64,000 nt of DNA from Methylobacter sp. (GCA_024636505.1 JAGXGY010000037.1:1-64000), one strand, 5' to 3'. Counted from the stretch's first letter, positions 18,117 to 27,983 are shown. The notes: generated by a model not told the origin, from the sequence alone. A program made the numbers and translations.

Positions 18117-21029
18117 ATGGATAAATCAACTGACGCCCACGGGCCTTTGCCTTTGAGTACCGTGATGGATACGCCTCCCCCTTGCGCTGATCGGGATACC
18201 GAAAAATTAGTGCCCATCGTCGGCATCGGTGCTTCGGCCGGTGGACTTGACGCGCTTGAACGGTTTTTTAGCCATATGCCGGATAACGCCGGGATCGCTT
18301 TCGTGGTTATTCAGCATCTCGATCCCAACCACAAAGGCATGATCCCAGAATTGTTGCAACCTTCCACGGCAATGAAGGTATTCGAGGCCGAAGATCGTAT
18401 GAAAATAACAGCGGACTGCATTTATGTGATTCCTCCGAATAAAGAGCTGTCCATTTTGCAGGGGATACTTTACCTGCTCGAGTGGAATGCGCCGTCGGGA
18501 TTACGTCTGCCTATTGATACTTTTTTCTGTAGTCTGGCTGAAGATCGGCGCGATCAAAGTATCGGTGTGCTGCTGTCGGGGATGGGGTCCGACGGTCTGC
18601 TGGGTCTGCGCGCCATTAAGGCAGAATTTGGGCTGGTACTGGTACAAGGTCCTGCCGATGCCCAATACGACGGTATGTCGCGTAGCGTTATTGATGCCGG
18701 ATTAGCCGATATTATCGATATTGCGGCAGAATTGCCGCACCATATCATTGATTACCTGCAGCATCCCCCTAAAGACATTTTCGCCTGTTCAGAACCGATC
18801 CTGGAAGACACTTCCCAGCGTGCCCTGGAAAAAATCGTGGTACTGCTGCGCACTCGAACCGGCAATGATTTTTCGCTGTACAAGAAAAGTACGCTATATC
18901 GCCGTATTGAACGCCGCATGGCGCTTCATCAGATTGAGCATATCGACGCTTATGCCGATTATTTGCGCAAAAATCCGCAAGAGCAGGATTTATTATTCAA
19001 GGAACTGCTGATCGGTACGACCAGTTTTTTTCGTGATCCGTGTGTGTGGGATTACCTGAGAACCAATGCGATACCGGAATTGCTGGCGAATTATCCTAAG
19101 GGTAAGACCATAAGAGCCTGGGTGCCGGGCTGTTCCAGCGGCGAGGAAGCCTATACCTTGGCAATGACCTTCATTGAAGCCATCGAACAGATCAATCCCG
19201 GCGTATACTATTCGCTACAAATTTTTGCCACCGATCTTAGTGCCGATGCGATAGCCCATGGACGCCAGGGGTTTTACTCGGCCCACAGCGTCGCCGATGT
19301 TTCATCAAAGCGATTGTCCCGCTATTTTAAGGCTGAAAATAACGGCTACCGGATAAGCGATGAACTCCGGGAGATGCTGATCTTTGCGCCGCATAACATC
19401 ATTACCGACCCGCCATTTACCCAGCTGGATATCATCAGTTGCCGAAACCTGCTGATTTATTTTTCCGCCGATTTACAGGCAAAACTGTTACCGCTATTTC
19501 ACTATGGGTTAAATCCGCAGGGTCTGCTGTTATTAGGGACTGCCGAAAATGCCAGCAATTATAGTCATCTGTTCAAACCTTTGGATCCTAAAATAAGGCT
19601 CTACTGGCATATCGATAATCCTTTAGCAAAACCTAACATGCACTTTCCCACTAAAAAATTTACCGCATTACCCGCTGTCAGACAGGTACTCGATAATGCC
19701 GGTTTGCCCTTCAATCTGCAGCAACTGATGGATCATCTGCTGCTTACCCGTTATAGCCCATCAGCGGTACTGGTTAACGCTGATGGCGACATTCTTTATT
19801 TTAGCGGTCATACCGGCAAGTATCTGGAGCCTTCTGCCGGTAAGGCCAATTTGAATATCTATGCGATGGCGCGCGATGGTTTGCGTCAGGCATTAAAGGA
19901 ATCGATCAGCTTGGCGTTGCAACAATTAACCGCAGTGCATCTGGACGGCCTGCAGATAACCGGCGAAAACGGCAGGTACACCATTAATGTAACCATTGAG
20001 CAGATTCCTGCCTTGCAGGGCAAGGTCATCATTGTATTTACCGATGTTGCGACAGAGCATATCCGTCAGCGTACTACCGTCAAGGTTCCAGGATCCAAGA
20101 AACTGCAACAGGCCGGGATGGAAATACAAACATTATCCACGGAAATAGAGTATTTACAGAAAGAACTCAACATCAGCCAGGAAAGCTGGCAGGGTGTCAA
20201 TCAGGAGATGCTCATTTTCAAGGAGGAGGCGCAGTCAATGCACGAGGAAATGCTGACGGTGAACGCGGAGCTGCAAGCCAAGCTGGATTCGCTGTTATGG
20301 GTCAATAACGACATGCAGAATTTGCTTAACAGCACCGAAATTGCCACGATATTTCTCAACAACAAATTGCATCTGCGGCGTTTTACCGACCATGCCACGC
20401 AAGTTTTCAGATTACGTCCGCAAGATCATGGACGGCCGTTATCTGAAATTGTAACCGATCTGAACTATCCTTTATTGCAACAGGATGCAATAGAGGTGCT
20501 GCGTACCCTGGCGGTTTCGGATAAGCAAATTCAGACCTATGACGGACGCTGGTTTAATGTACGCATCATGCCTTACCACACCATGGGCAATATCATAGAC
20601 GGCGTAGTGATCACTTTTATCGACATCAGTCTCGCCAAAAACCTTGAGCTGGTGCTGAATGAACACGCGATTACAGCGGTTACCAACCGGAAAGGCAAGA
20701 TCACCTATGTGAATGACAGGTTCTGCGCCATCTCCCAGTATTCGCGCGACGAACTGCTCGGACGGGATCACCGTCTTATTAATCCGGGGTATCACCCCAA
20801 GGAATTTATGCGCGACCTGTGGCGAACCATTGGACACGGGCATACCTGGAAAGGAGAAATTCGTGACCGCGCCAAAGACGGTTCTTTTTATTGGGCAGAC
20901 GCCATCATTGTTCCTTTTCTTAATGCAAAAGGCAAACCGTATCAATATATCGTTGTTCGCACGGTCATTACCCATCATCAGCAGAAAACCGACTCGGTAC
21001 CCCAGGAAAAACTGGATGTGGATAAATAA
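18117..21029 (+). CDS. CheB-CheR-PAS fusion signalling protein
   Basis: A 970-residue fusion. Residues 30-210 are a CheB methylesterase with the triad Ser40 (GIGASAGG), His67 (VIQHLDP) and Asp159 (SGMGSDG). Residues about 225-490 are a CheR methyltransferase ([28 protein letters not shown] for SAM, NLLIYFS). Then follow a PAS-like region, a coiled coil around 660-720, and two further PAS domains, the last with [10 protein letters not shown]-type and [17 protein letters not shown] motifs near the C-terminus. There is no receiver domain and no histidine kinase or GGDEF domain after the PAS units. Such fusions are usually followed by a kinase; here the protein ends after PAS. No chemoreceptor gene is nearby. 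Cytoplasmic. Confidence 0.9.
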   Translation: MDKSTDAHGPLPLSTVMDTPPPCADRDTEKLVPIVGIGASAGGLDALERFFSHMPDNAGIAFVVIQHLDPNHKGMIPELLQPSTAMKVFEAEDRMKITADCIYVIPPNKELSILQGILYLLEWNAPSGLRLPIDTFFCSLAEDRRDQSIGVLLSGMGSDGLLGLRAIKAEFGLVLVQGPADAQYDGMSRSVIDAGLADIIDIAAELPHHIIDYLQHPPKDIFACSEPILEDTSQRALEKIVVLLRTRTGNDFSLYKKSTLYRRIERRMALHQIEHIDAYADYLRKNPQEQDLLFKELLIGTTSFFRDPCVWDYLRTNAIPELLANYPKGKTIRAWVPGCSSGEEAYTLAMTFIEAIEQINPGVYYSLQIFATDLSADAIAHGRQGFYSAHSVADVSSKRLSRYFKAENNGYRISDELREMLIFAPHNIITDPPFTQLDIISCRNLLIYFSADLQAKLLPLFHYGLNPQGLLLLGTAENASNYSHLFKPLDPKIRLYWHIDNPLAKPNMHFPTKKFTALPAVRQVLDNAGLPFNLQQLMDHLLLTRYSPSAVLVNADGDILYFSGHTGKYLEPSAGKANLNIYAMARDGLRQALKESISLALQQLTAVHLDGLQITGENGRYTINVTIEQIPALQGKVIIVFTDVATEHIRQRTTVKVPGSKKLQQAGMEIQTLSTEIEYLQKELNISQESWQGVNQEMLIFKEEAQSMHEEMLTVNAELQAKLDSLLWVNNDMQNLLNSTEIATIFLNNKLHLRRFTDHATQVFRLRPQDHGRPLSEIVTDLNYPLLQQDAIEVLRTLAVSDKQIQTYDGRWFNVRIMPYHTMGNIIDGVVITFIDISLAKNLELVLNEHAITAVTNRKGKITYVNDRFCAISQYSRDELLGRDHRLINPGYHPKEFMRDLWRTIGHGHTWKGEIRDRAKDGSFYWADAIIVPFLNAKGKPYQYIVVRTVITHHQQKTDSVPQEKLDVDK

Positions 21030-21079
21030 TTCCAATTCCGGGATTTATCTGTTTGCACCTAAAACCCCTTCCTTCAGGT

Positions 21080-21271
21080 CATAGGTATCTACACAACTTT
21101 AAATATCTATAATTAGTTGGTTAAGGGAAATATAGTCGGTTTTTCATAAAGATAATCACCTTTACCATGTGATTTTTGATGCTCAATGTAGTCAGTTGTT
21201 AACCGGAAATTATGAATAACCGAATTTAACTAATTGTTTTGTCAGTTATTAAGTTTGTGTAGATACTTATG
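21080..21271. mobile_element. MITE-like element with 9-bp target duplication
   Basis: A 192-base non-coding element. Its left end CATAGGTATCTACACAA and the inverse complement of its right end, CATAAGTATCTACACAA, differ at one base; the terminal inverted repeats extend to about 23 bases with three mismatches, and a subterminal AATTAGTT also recurs in inverse orientation. It is flanked by the direct repeat CCTTCAGGT (21071-21079 and 21272-21280). Removing it restores ACCCCTTCCTTCAGGTGGGG, an IS605-type hairpin. It has no coding capacity, so it must have been moved in trans. Confidence 0.85.
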
Positions 21272-21302
21272 CCTTCAGGTGGGGATGTAAGTGTGTCCTT
21301 GA

Positions 21303-21521
21303 TTTTTTGGAATCCGCTCATGGCGGTGCGATCAGTGCGGTTCTCTGCATGACCGGGATATAAACACCGCCCAAAACATCCGCAATGAAGCGCAACGTAT
21401 GATAGCGGCGGGAATCCCGGTACTGCTAATCGAGGCGCTGTTAGCCAAGCCAGGGGAAGTAAATCCTCTGTTCTTGCGGGTGCCGTTGAGGTTAGAAGCC
21501 CTGTCCTTTAGGTCGGGGTAA
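21303..21521 (+). pseudogene. decayed 3' fragment of a second IS605-family tnpB
   Basis: The frame from 21303 to the TAA at 21519-21521 encodes the C-terminal end of an OrfB/TnpB protein: SWRCDQCGSLHDRDINTAQNIRN holds half of the zinc ribbon and the RuvC-III Asp. The first CxxC pair and everything upstream is missing, and an in-frame stop lies at 21300-21302. It ends in a right-end hairpin, CCCTGTCCTTTAGGTCGGGG (21499-21518), nearly the same as that at 589-608. It differs in sequence type from the TnpB at the window start. Confidence 0.8.
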
Positions 21522-21962
21522 TTCACCGGCTGATATTAACTCGGCTTGCAGAAGCTCGCATATTTTTACCGCCAAATCCCGTTCATGTTCGATTTTTTTG
21601 ATGTTGTCTTTCGCGGTTAAAATCTCAAACTCAAGTTTTATCGCGCGGTTAAACCAGGTATCGCCTGATGATTTAAGCAACCTGTTTTTTTGTATTAACT
21701 CGCAAATATGTTTGTTTGCCAGGTCTAAATGGCCTGCTATAGCTTGTAACTGGTTTTGTGTGGTATAAAGGGAGGCGGCGCAACTTTTTATACTTTCAGA
21801 CATGATAGATTGAGCTTTGCAACTTTGATTTAATGCATATGTTTTTTGGCTTAACTCCCCCTCAAGCCGTTCGATTTCTTTGATCGCGGCGTCATATTTT
21901 TCGCCTGATTCGGCGGCCGGGTTATTACCGTGTTTTTTAGTGAAATTGAACATAGTCGGCAT
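21492..21962 (-). CDS. hypothetical coiled-coil protein with IS-derived C-terminus
   Basis: A 156-residue protein not recognised as any family. Most of it is predicted helical coiled coil (residues 20-60 and 105-145; IKEIERLEGELSQK, NIKKIEHERDLAVKICELL). The last 11 residues, GELPRPKGQGF, are encoded by the reverse complement of the IS605 right-end hairpin. The original C-terminus was therefore probably replaced when the element arrived. No signal peptide or membrane segment. It may be a truncated remnant of a larger gene. Confidence 0.5.
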   Translation of the reverse strand: MPTMFNFTKKHGNNPAAESGEKYDAAIKEIERLEGELSQKTYALNQSCKAQSIMSESIKSCAASLYTTQNQLQAIAGHLDLANKHICELIQKNRLLKSSGDTWFNRAIKLEFEILTAKDNIKKIEHERDLAVKICELLQAELISAGELPRPKGQGF

Positions 21963-22220
21963 TTACCTCCACAAAGATAAACGTGCATTGGCCTTAAAAA
22001 ACCGGTTGATGCAGTAAGGATATTTGTAGAATAAAGAATTCGGCTTTTGCATTCAATAAGTGCGATTACTTATCGCTTACATAGTCTTTAGGCATAGCTG
22101 TCTATCTCTGCACAAGTGACTACATCCGGATTGGGCATGCAGTCCGTGTACCATTTAAGCCCTAGTTTGCTCGTGAGCAGCGGAGCGGCACGGGCGAGCG
22201 AATAAGCGGATGTCAACAAG

Positions 22221-23399
22221 TCAACAGTATTGGCCGGCACACCAGGCTGACGACCAGGCCCACTGAAAGTTATAACCGCCCAGCCAGCCGGTAACATCGA
22301 GCACTTCGCCGACAAAATAAAGCCCCGGCACCTGTTTGCTTTCCATGGTTTTGGAGGACACGGCATCGCAGTCAACCCCGCCGGAAGTCACTTCGGCAGT
22401 ACGATAGCCTTCAGTACCATTGGGTTTAATCGTCCAGTTATTCAGCTGATCGGCAACCCGCTGAATCTGTTTGTCCGATAAATCCTGTAATGACATATCC
22501 AACAAATCCTCAGGCAGGAAGCTGGCGATCAGCCGCTTCGGCAAATAGCCTTCCAGGATCGATTTCAACTTGTTTTTAAGCTTTTGTTGGCGCTTCGATT
22601 TTAGCTCGATCTCCAGATCTGTCTGCGGCAATAAGTTAATCGTAAGTTCCTCTCCGGCCTGCCAATAGGACGAAATCTGTAACATCGCCGGACCGCTTAA
22701 GCCGCGATGGGTAAACAAGACATTTTCACTAAAGCTCTGTCGTTTATTGCTGACCGCGCAAGGCACGGCAATACCGGCCAATACCGAGAATTTTTCTTTA
22801 TCTTCCGGCTGCAAGGTCAACGCAACCAGACCGGCGCGGGTAGGTAGCACATCAATGCCGAATTGCCGGGCAATTTTATAGCCCAGAGGCGTCGCGCCCA
22901 TTTTGGGTATCGACAAGCCGCCGGTCGCAATCACTAAAGACTGACAGCTGAAATTGTCAAGGCCGGTTTTAACAGAAAAACGGTTATCCAGCCGTTCAAT
23001 TGAATCGATATCGGTACTTAATTGGATAATCACCCCTGCCTTGACGCATTCTGCCAGCAACATATCCAGAATATCCCTGGCGCTTTCATTGCAAAATAAT
23101 TGCCCGTGATCTCTTTCATGAAAAGCAATCCGGTATTTTCCGATTAACGCCAGAAAATCCCATTGGCTATAGCGGCTCAGCGCCGATTTGCAAAAATGCG
23201 GGTTGTGCGAAATAAAGTTATGCGCTTCAATAGAATAATTGGTGAAATTGCAACGCCCGCCGCCGGACATCAGAATTTTTTTGCCCGCCTTATTAGCATG
23301 ATCCAGAACCCGCACCTTACGCCCGCGCTTGCCCGCCTCAATGGCGCACATCAAACCCGATGCTCCTGCTCCAATAATGATGATGTCGACTTCAGTCAT
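22221..23399 (-). CDS. BaiN/HI0933 family FAD-dependent oxidoreductase
   Basis: A 392-residue flavoprotein. The N-terminal FAD-binding motif is IIIIGAGASGLMCAIEAGKRG, followed by the family signature KKILMSGGGRCNFTN. Further family blocks are SLVIATGGLSIPKMGATPLGY, LFTHRGLSGPAMLQIS, TSGGVDCDAVSSKTMESK and GLYFVGEVLDVTGWLGGYNFQWAWSSA, which is split over the C-terminal FAD site. Length is normal. These YhiN-like enzymes are poorly characterised; a role in reducing an unsaturated substrate is known for BaiN. No operon partner is apparent. Confidence 0.9.
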   Translation of the reverse strand: MTEVDIIIIGAGASGLMCAIEAGKRGRKVRVLDHANKAGKKILMSGGGRCNFTNYSIEAHNFISHNPHFCKSALSRYSQWDFLALIGKYRIAFHERDHGQLFCNESARDILDMLLAECVKAGVIIQLSTDIDSIERLDNRFSVKTGLDNFSCQSLVIATGGLSIPKMGATPLGYKIARQFGIDVLPTRAGLVALTLQPEDKEKFSVLAGIAVPCAVSNKRQSFSENVLFTHRGLSGPAMLQISSYWQAGEELTINLLPQTDLEIELKSKRQQKLKNKLKSILEGYLPKRLIASFLPEDLLDMSLQDLSDKQIQRVADQLNNWTIKPNGTEGYRTAEVTSGGVDCDAVSSKTMESKQVPGLYFVGEVLDVTGWLGGYNFQWAWSSAWCAGQYC

Positions 23400-23736
23400 T
23401 GTTTTCCTTTGAAACGCTGTTATGCAAAGTCTGCATAGATAAATGGATTGTGTTGTAATATTTTATTCAGATGGCGGCTAAATGCGCGAATAAATACATG
23501 CCCGCAATATTCAGTTATCGCTGTTTTTTCAGCCTGGCCTAATGGCAGGGACACGACAGCGAATAAGGCGGGAGGGGCATTGCGCTCTTTTTGGTTGCGG
23601 AAATCTTGATATTGAGGCATGGATTGACCTGCAAAATGCTTTAAAATTGCGCGGCTTTCCGGTATTTGTACAAGTTGCGCTCCCTAACTTGGCTTTCACC
23701 GCCTGGTCCCCTTACTTTAAGTAGAGTTATAACGCT
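23400..23736. other. intergenic region, no gene seen
   Basis: This 337-base gap lies between two divergent genes and must hold both promoters. Short reading frames exist but have no ribosome sites or recognisable motifs. No repeat or RNA gene is seen. Confidence 0.5.
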
Positions 23737-25464
23737 ATGACATTTGTTCAACGTTTTTTTGCCGCTGTCGCTATAGCCGTGAGTTTGGCGGCGTTAAGCT
23801 ATGGTATCGTTTATCGCATTGGCGCGGACAAGCCGGAATTTTTCAATCTGTCCGGCATCTTTCCCAGTGAAAATCGGGCTGCCGTGACTTTCGACGCAAG
23901 TATCATCGCCTCGCCTTTGCTGGACAAATCTCAAGGCCGACCGCGGCTGATCGTGACGACGTCCAACGGCATCATTGCGGTTCAGAATATCGATACCGGT
24001 GCGCTGGAATGGCAGATTGAAGCCCCGTCTCCCGACGGTCAGCAGGCGCAGATTATATCAACACCGGCGCTGATCGGCGACAAGCTTGTTGTGTTGTACC
24101 AATGCCTTGAGCAGGGCCGACGCGTCAGCCATCGTCTTGCCGTGATCGACCTGACCCGCAAGCAACTGCACGAAAATTTTCCGGTGCTGACCTTATCGGC
24201 CGAGGTGCCCGCCGCCGATGGCATTGCCACCGTCAAATTCGATCCTGTCATGGCATTTTCCCATTCGGCGGTCAAACATGGGCTAAAGACGGGAACCGAA
24301 CTCGGTTATATTTATGCCTCCTTCGGCAATTCAGGCGATAGCCAGCCTTTTCACGGCTGGATTTTCGAAATCGATATGGACGCCTGGCAGCAAAAAGGCG
24401 TAAAGCCTGCGGTTAGCCATGTGCTGATAACGACGCCGGAGGCCGAATGTCCGGTGACATCGGTTTATGGCACGACCGAAATGATCTGCGGCGGCGGTAT
24501 CTGGACGCCGGCTGGTCCGCAGATTTATCAAACGGGCGATGATTTCGAACTGTTTGTGCCGACAGGCAATGGCCAAATCGATCTGGCCCGGCGCGACTAC
24601 GCCAACACCGTGATGCGCCTGAAACCGGGACTGCAATTCGATCCCGGCTGCGATGCCCGATTGTGCGCTAGCTTCGATCCGGTCAATCCGTCCAAAGAAT
24701 GCATGGCCTCCTGCAAAAATCTGTTCATTCCGCGTCTGCCGGACAACAGCCCGCCGTTGCGTCCGCACGGCGGCGAATGCGACGACAAAACCTTTTGGGA
24801 ATGCCTGGCGCGCATGGATTATGATCTGGGCGCGAATGCGCCTATCAAGGTAGATCTGCAGAACGGCTCTTCGGTGCTGGTGCAGCCGGGCAAGGATGGC
24901 GGCGTCTATCTGATCGACGCCGATCATCTGGGCACGCAGTACCAGCGTTTGCAGATTGTCGAGCTGTGCGGCACCGCCGATGACGAGTGCGCATTAAGCT
25001 GGCGAGGCATGATGGTCACGCAGCCGGTCATGGCTTATATCGATCAGGTGCCGGTTGTGGTCATCGCTACGTTTGTTTCCGATAAAACCCATCCAGCAGG
25101 ACTGATTGCCCTGAAAATCGTGGTTGAAAACGGTCGGCCGCAATTCAAGCGACTCTGGCAGTTTCCCGATCCGAAAAGCCCGGACGCGGTGAATGCGTTC
25201 AGGACTCATCCGAGTTTGCCGGTCATTGCCACGCTGGGTAAAAAGAGCGAGCCTTATGTGTGGGTGGTCGACATTGCAAAATACGGCATTATTTACGGCG
25301 TTCGTCTGAAAGACGGCGCATTGGCGGCTAAAGCGGTCATGAAGGGGTCAGGGCGGCCCCTGTCTGCGCCTGTCATCTACGACAACAAGCTTTATAGCGC
25401 TTCGACCGATCCGGACACCAGAAAATCCATGATCGAGGCCTATCGGATTGAGCTGCTTGAATAA
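23737..25464 (+). CDS. membrane-anchored PQQ-like beta-propeller protein, Cys-rich
   Basis: A 575-residue protein with one N-terminal hydrophobic segment (FFAAVAIAVSLAALSYGIVY), either an uncleaved anchor or a signal peptide, then an exported domain. Repeats such as LIVTTSNGIIAVQNIDTGALEWQIEAPSPDG, GGVYLIDADHLGTQYQ and LSAPVIYDNKLYSAS resemble blades of a PQQ-type beta-propeller. A central stretch (about 305-355) is rich in cysteine: GCDARLC, KECMASCKN, GECDDKTFWEC, with another pair ELCGTADDEC near residue 410. Disulphides or metal/haem binding are possible, but there is no CxxCH. No PQQ-dehydrogenase active-site set is evident, so enzyme activity should not be assumed. Single gene with a strong inverted repeat downstream. 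Confidence 0.65.
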   Translation: MTFVQRFFAAVAIAVSLAALSYGIVYRIGADKPEFFNLSGIFPSENRAAVTFDASIIASPLLDKSQGRPRLIVTTSNGIIAVQNIDTGALEWQIEAPSPDGQQAQIISTPALIGDKLVVLYQCLEQGRRVSHRLAVIDLTRKQLHENFPVLTLSAEVPAADGIATVKFDPVMAFSHSAVKHGLKTGTELGYIYASFGNSGDSQPFHGWIFEIDMDAWQQKGVKPAVSHVLITTPEAECPVTSVYGTTEMICGGGIWTPAGPQIYQTGDDFELFVPTGNGQIDLARRDYANTVMRLKPGLQFDPGCDARLCASFDPVNPSKECMASCKNLFIPRLPDNSPPLRPHGGECDDKTFWECLARMDYDLGANAPIKVDLQNGSSVLVQPGKDGGVYLIDADHLGTQYQRLQIVELCGTADDECALSWRGMMVTQPVMAYIDQVPVVVIATFVSDKTHPAGLIALKIVVENGRPQFKRLWQFPDPKSPDAVNAFRTHPSLPVIATLGKKSEPYVWVVDIAKYGIIYGVRLKDGALAAKAVMKGSGRPLSAPVIYDNKLYSASTDPDTRKSMIEAYRIELLE

Positions 25465-25481
25465 TCGGCAGAGCTTGCATC

Positions 25482-25568
25482 GCGCCCCTTTACAAATGCC
25501 CAACCCTACCCGAAATCATGGATTGATCATCAAAGTGCTTGATTTCGGGTAGGGTAAATGGGGGGCGC
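25482..25568. repeat. long inverted repeat after the beta-propeller gene
   Basis: Two nested pairs: ACCCTACCCGAAATCA (25503-25518) with its exact complement TGATTTCGGGTAGGGT (25540-25555), and outer GCGCCCC (25482-25488) with GGGGCGC (25562-25568). The loop is 21 bases. A run of weak T's follows on the plus strand, so it could act as a terminator, but its size and symmetry also fit a mobile palindromic repeat. Confidence 0.65.
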
Positions 25569-25625
25569 TCTCTACTTTGGCTAATTTAACGGTTTAGCCG
25601 GTAATGCCTAAGGCTCGCTCAGTCG

Positions 25626-25682
25626 TGCCGGGCATCCCCCGGTTGACGCTGGAACTCAGGTCTTTGAGGTCGAGGTAATTCA
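25626..25682 (+). mobile_element. degenerate IS605-type right end
   Basis: The stretch ending GGTCTTTGAGGTCGAGGTA then ATTCA aligns with the right end at 21480-21525 (GTCCTTTAGGTCGGGGTA then ATTCA), including upstream GTTGA-G-T-GAA positions. The hairpin is broken by substitutions. No tnpB coding sequence remains before it. It marks an old insertion of the same family. Confidence 0.55.
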
Positions 25683-25962
25683 AGTAATGCCAGCCATCTA
25701 GCGGGGCTGTTTAAGGGTTCAAAGTGTTTTTCCTTGGGGGATATAAAAGCCCTGAATTCTTTTTTATCTAATGTTTGAAATTGAATTATCACGTGTAGGT
25801 ATCACCTTTACTCTGGTTTGAGCCATCAAATTCTTGATATCCTACCCAGCGAAAGCATAGCTGTCTTTTCAGTCCGGCTTAATGACAGCGCCACGGCAGA
25901 GCGAATGAGTTGTGCAGACAGCTATCCCTGAACCACGGGGTTTTACACCATTTAGCGATAAA

Positions 25963-26640
25963 CTACCCGCACTTACTCTCCCCGCAATTCAAACAGGTCA
26001 TACAGCCGTCCATCAATACCATGGCTTTGGTGCTGCATTTGCTGCACAGTACCGCTTTTTCGGGAAACGACTGGTCTTCCGACTCGCCGTGCTGGGCTTC
26101 AAATTCTTTACGCTTTTCGTCAAGAAACTTTTTTTGGAGATCGGTCATCGCTTCCGGCTTGATCATGCCGATGTGTTTCATGTGCGATTCGATCGCGTAG
26201 CCGATTTCGGCGACCAGCGACGGCATGAACACGCCGCCTTTTTTGAAGTAGCCGCCGTGCGGGTCGAATACCGCTTTCATCTCTTCGACCAGGAAGCAGG
26301 CATCGCCGCCTTTGCGGAACACCGCCGAGATTAGCCTGGTCAGCGCCAACACCCACTGGAAATGCTCCATGTTTTTGGAATTGATGAAAATTTCGTAAGG
26401 CCGACGCTCTTCATGGGGAGTGCCGGGGTTGAGGATCATATCGTTGATGGTGATATACAAGGCATGTTCCGACTGCGGAGTCTTGATTTTGTAGGTGGAG
26501 CCGAGCAGCACTTCCGGGCGCGTAAGGTTTTCGTTCATGCTTTCCAGCGATGGCTGTTCCGGCACTGGCTTAACCGCTTCGACATCGTCTTTGGTCAGGA
26601 CTTTGTAGCTGATGATTTTTTTGGCGATTTTATGGGGCAT
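25963..26640 (-). CDS. nrdJb: NrdJb, TSCPD-type C-terminal part of class II ribonucleotide reductase
   Basis: A 225-residue protein matching the separately encoded C-terminal portion of the B12-dependent ribonucleotide reductase. The start MPHKIAKKIISYKV (26640) is preferred over a TTG at 26658. Features: TYKIKTPQSEHALYITINDM (TSCPD-type region), RPYEIFINSKNMEHFQWVLALTRLISAVFRKGGD, and a C-terminal zinc-ribbon-like CSKCSTKAMVLMDGCMTCLNCG. The tail cysteines could help re-reduce the active site of NrdJa or bind zinc. In Pseudomonas the two parts are adjacent; here a desaturase gene lies between nrdJb and nrdJa, all on the same strand. Confidence 0.85.
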   Translation of the reverse strand: MPHKIAKKIISYKVLTKDDVEAVKPVPEQPSLESMNENLTRPEVLLGSTYKIKTPQSEHALYITINDMILNPGTPHEERRPYEIFINSKNMEHFQWVLALTRLISAVFRKGGDACFLVEEMKAVFDPHGGYFKKGGVFMPSLVAEIGYAIESHMKHIGMIKPEAMTDLQKKFLDEKRKEFEAQHGESEDQSFPEKAVLCSKCSTKAMVLMDGCMTCLNCGESKCG

Positions 26641-26737
26641 GTCTGTAGTCTCGAGCAATGGGGTAGTGGCCTTTTTTCAAGGCATTAATCAGGTTAAGGG
26701 ATGATAGGAACTCTCTGCCGCTCATCGATGTTGGGCC

Positions 26738-27847
26738 TTAACTTCTATCAGTTTTTAATGGCGGTCGCGATAATTCCAAATCATTAATCACCGGCTTGGG
26801 GTTATAAAAAACACTGATCACTTTTAGCCACGAAGACAGCATGCCGAGCGTGGTATGGGAGTAGCCGTTGACCTCGCAATATTCTTTAACCAGTGTGCTT
26901 AACTCCGGCAGCTTGGTGTAACACACGCCGACAAATAGATGATGTTCGATTTGATAGTCCAAGCCCGACATCAAGAATTTACCATATCTGTTGGTCTGGA
27001 TATTGATGGTGGTGGCGGTTTGTTTTAAGAAGAAATCGGCCGAACTCTGATCGTTAGTGGCAAAAACGGCTTCGGGAACCAGATGAGAGGCGCCGAGCGT
27101 AAAGAACAAGGCATAGGACAACAGCATGTTTCTTAGCAGATAAAACAGCAGTACGTCGGTCATTTCAAACCACAGGCTAGGCAGGGCTATCCAGAGAAAA
27201 ACATGCAGAATGTGGCAGCCCAAATCAACACAATATCTTATGTTGGTTTTATCTTTGCGCATCTTGCCCAACAGATAGACGAGTCCCTGACGTTGTATGT
27301 CGAACGCCAGAAAGCCAATCGCAACCGGAAAAATAATGCCTTGCAGGTAGCGATAATAAAAACCGTGTAAGCCCGGCGTATTGTCTTTTTCGTTTTTGAT
27401 GATGGTGAAGAACGGTGCAAAATCAAAATCGAAATCATGACCGACGATGTTGGGGTTTTTATGGTGGACAATATTGTGTTTATATTGCCAATAATTAATT
27501 GAAAAACCTAATATCACAACATTGCCGAAATAAGATAACAAATCATCCAGTTTCTTGCTGTTAGTACTGGCATAGTGCGCTGAATTATGGGTATGGGTGC
27601 CTATCCCTAATAATCCGACAAGCAATAAAGCCGTGGCTAACAGCGTCAGCAATAAATGGGTGGATACTATAAATAAAGTTATCCCTGCGGCGGTAAACAT
27701 ACAATGCACGCACAGGTGCAATAAAACCATTTTGGTGTCTTTTTTATAAAGTCCGCGCGCTTTTATTTCTTTTTTTAATGCGGATATGCTGCTGAGGTAA
27801 TGCTTGTCCGGTGAAATTACACGAGTACTTTGTGTTGTTGTGTCCAT
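26738..27847 (-). CDS. membrane fatty-acid desaturase
   Basis: A 369-residue integral-membrane desaturase (FA_desaturase family). The three histidine boxes for the di-iron centre are present: THTHNSAHYA, YKHNIVHHKNPN, and the C-terminal YQIEHHLFVGV. The QxxHH form of the last box is typical of front-end or acyl-lipid type desaturases. Several hydrophobic stretches (LLHLCVHCMFTAAGITLFIV, LLLTLLATALLLVGLLGI) give the expected four-helix layout. It introduces a double bond into a lipid acyl chain using O2. The neighbours are the two halves of ribonucleotide reductase, with no obvious metabolic link. Confidence 0.9.
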   Translation of the reverse strand: MDTTTQSTRVISPDKHYLSSISALKKEIKARGLYKKDTKMVLLHLCVHCMFTAAGITLFIVSTHLLLTLLATALLLVGLLGIGTHTHNSAHYASTNSKKLDDLLSYFGNVVILGFSINYWQYKHNIVHHKNPNIVGHDFDFDFAPFFTIIKNEKDNTPGLHGFYYRYLQGIIFPVAIGFLAFDIQRQGLVYLLGKMRKDKTNIRYCVDLGCHILHVFLWIALPSLWFEMTDVLLFYLLRNMLLSYALFFTLGASHLVPEAVFATNDQSSADFFLKQTATTINIQTNRYGKFLMSGLDYQIEHHLFVGVCYTKLPELSTLVKEYCEVNGYSHTTLGMLSSWLKVISVFYNPKPVINDLELSRPPLKTDRS

Positions 27848-27983
27848 CTGAATTCGGTGATTTATCAGTGATTAAAGTTGGAGCTGGAGGGGTGTCCGGC
27901 TCGATGGGTTGGGTAGTGGTGCACCCTAACACAATGCTTGTTGATGCGTCGATGTTAGAGTGCCTGCTTCATTTCAATCCGGA

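Larger units (their letters stand above)
25465..25962. other. intergenic region with inverted repeat and IS605 remnant
   Basis: This 498-base gap has no convincing gene. It contains the large inverted repeat at 25482-25568 and a degenerate IS605-type right end at 25626-25682. The remainder has no recognisable features. Confidence 0.6.

Noticed and set aside
24331-24927. 198-residue antisense frame inside the beta-propeller gene
   Set aside because: It is the complement of a well-supported coding frame, has no ribosome site and no recognisable domain.
17898-25841. Avoidance of GATATC by the host of the EcoRV-like system
   Set aside because: Several GATATC sites are visible in the window, so no strong depletion can be claimed without a proper count over the genome.
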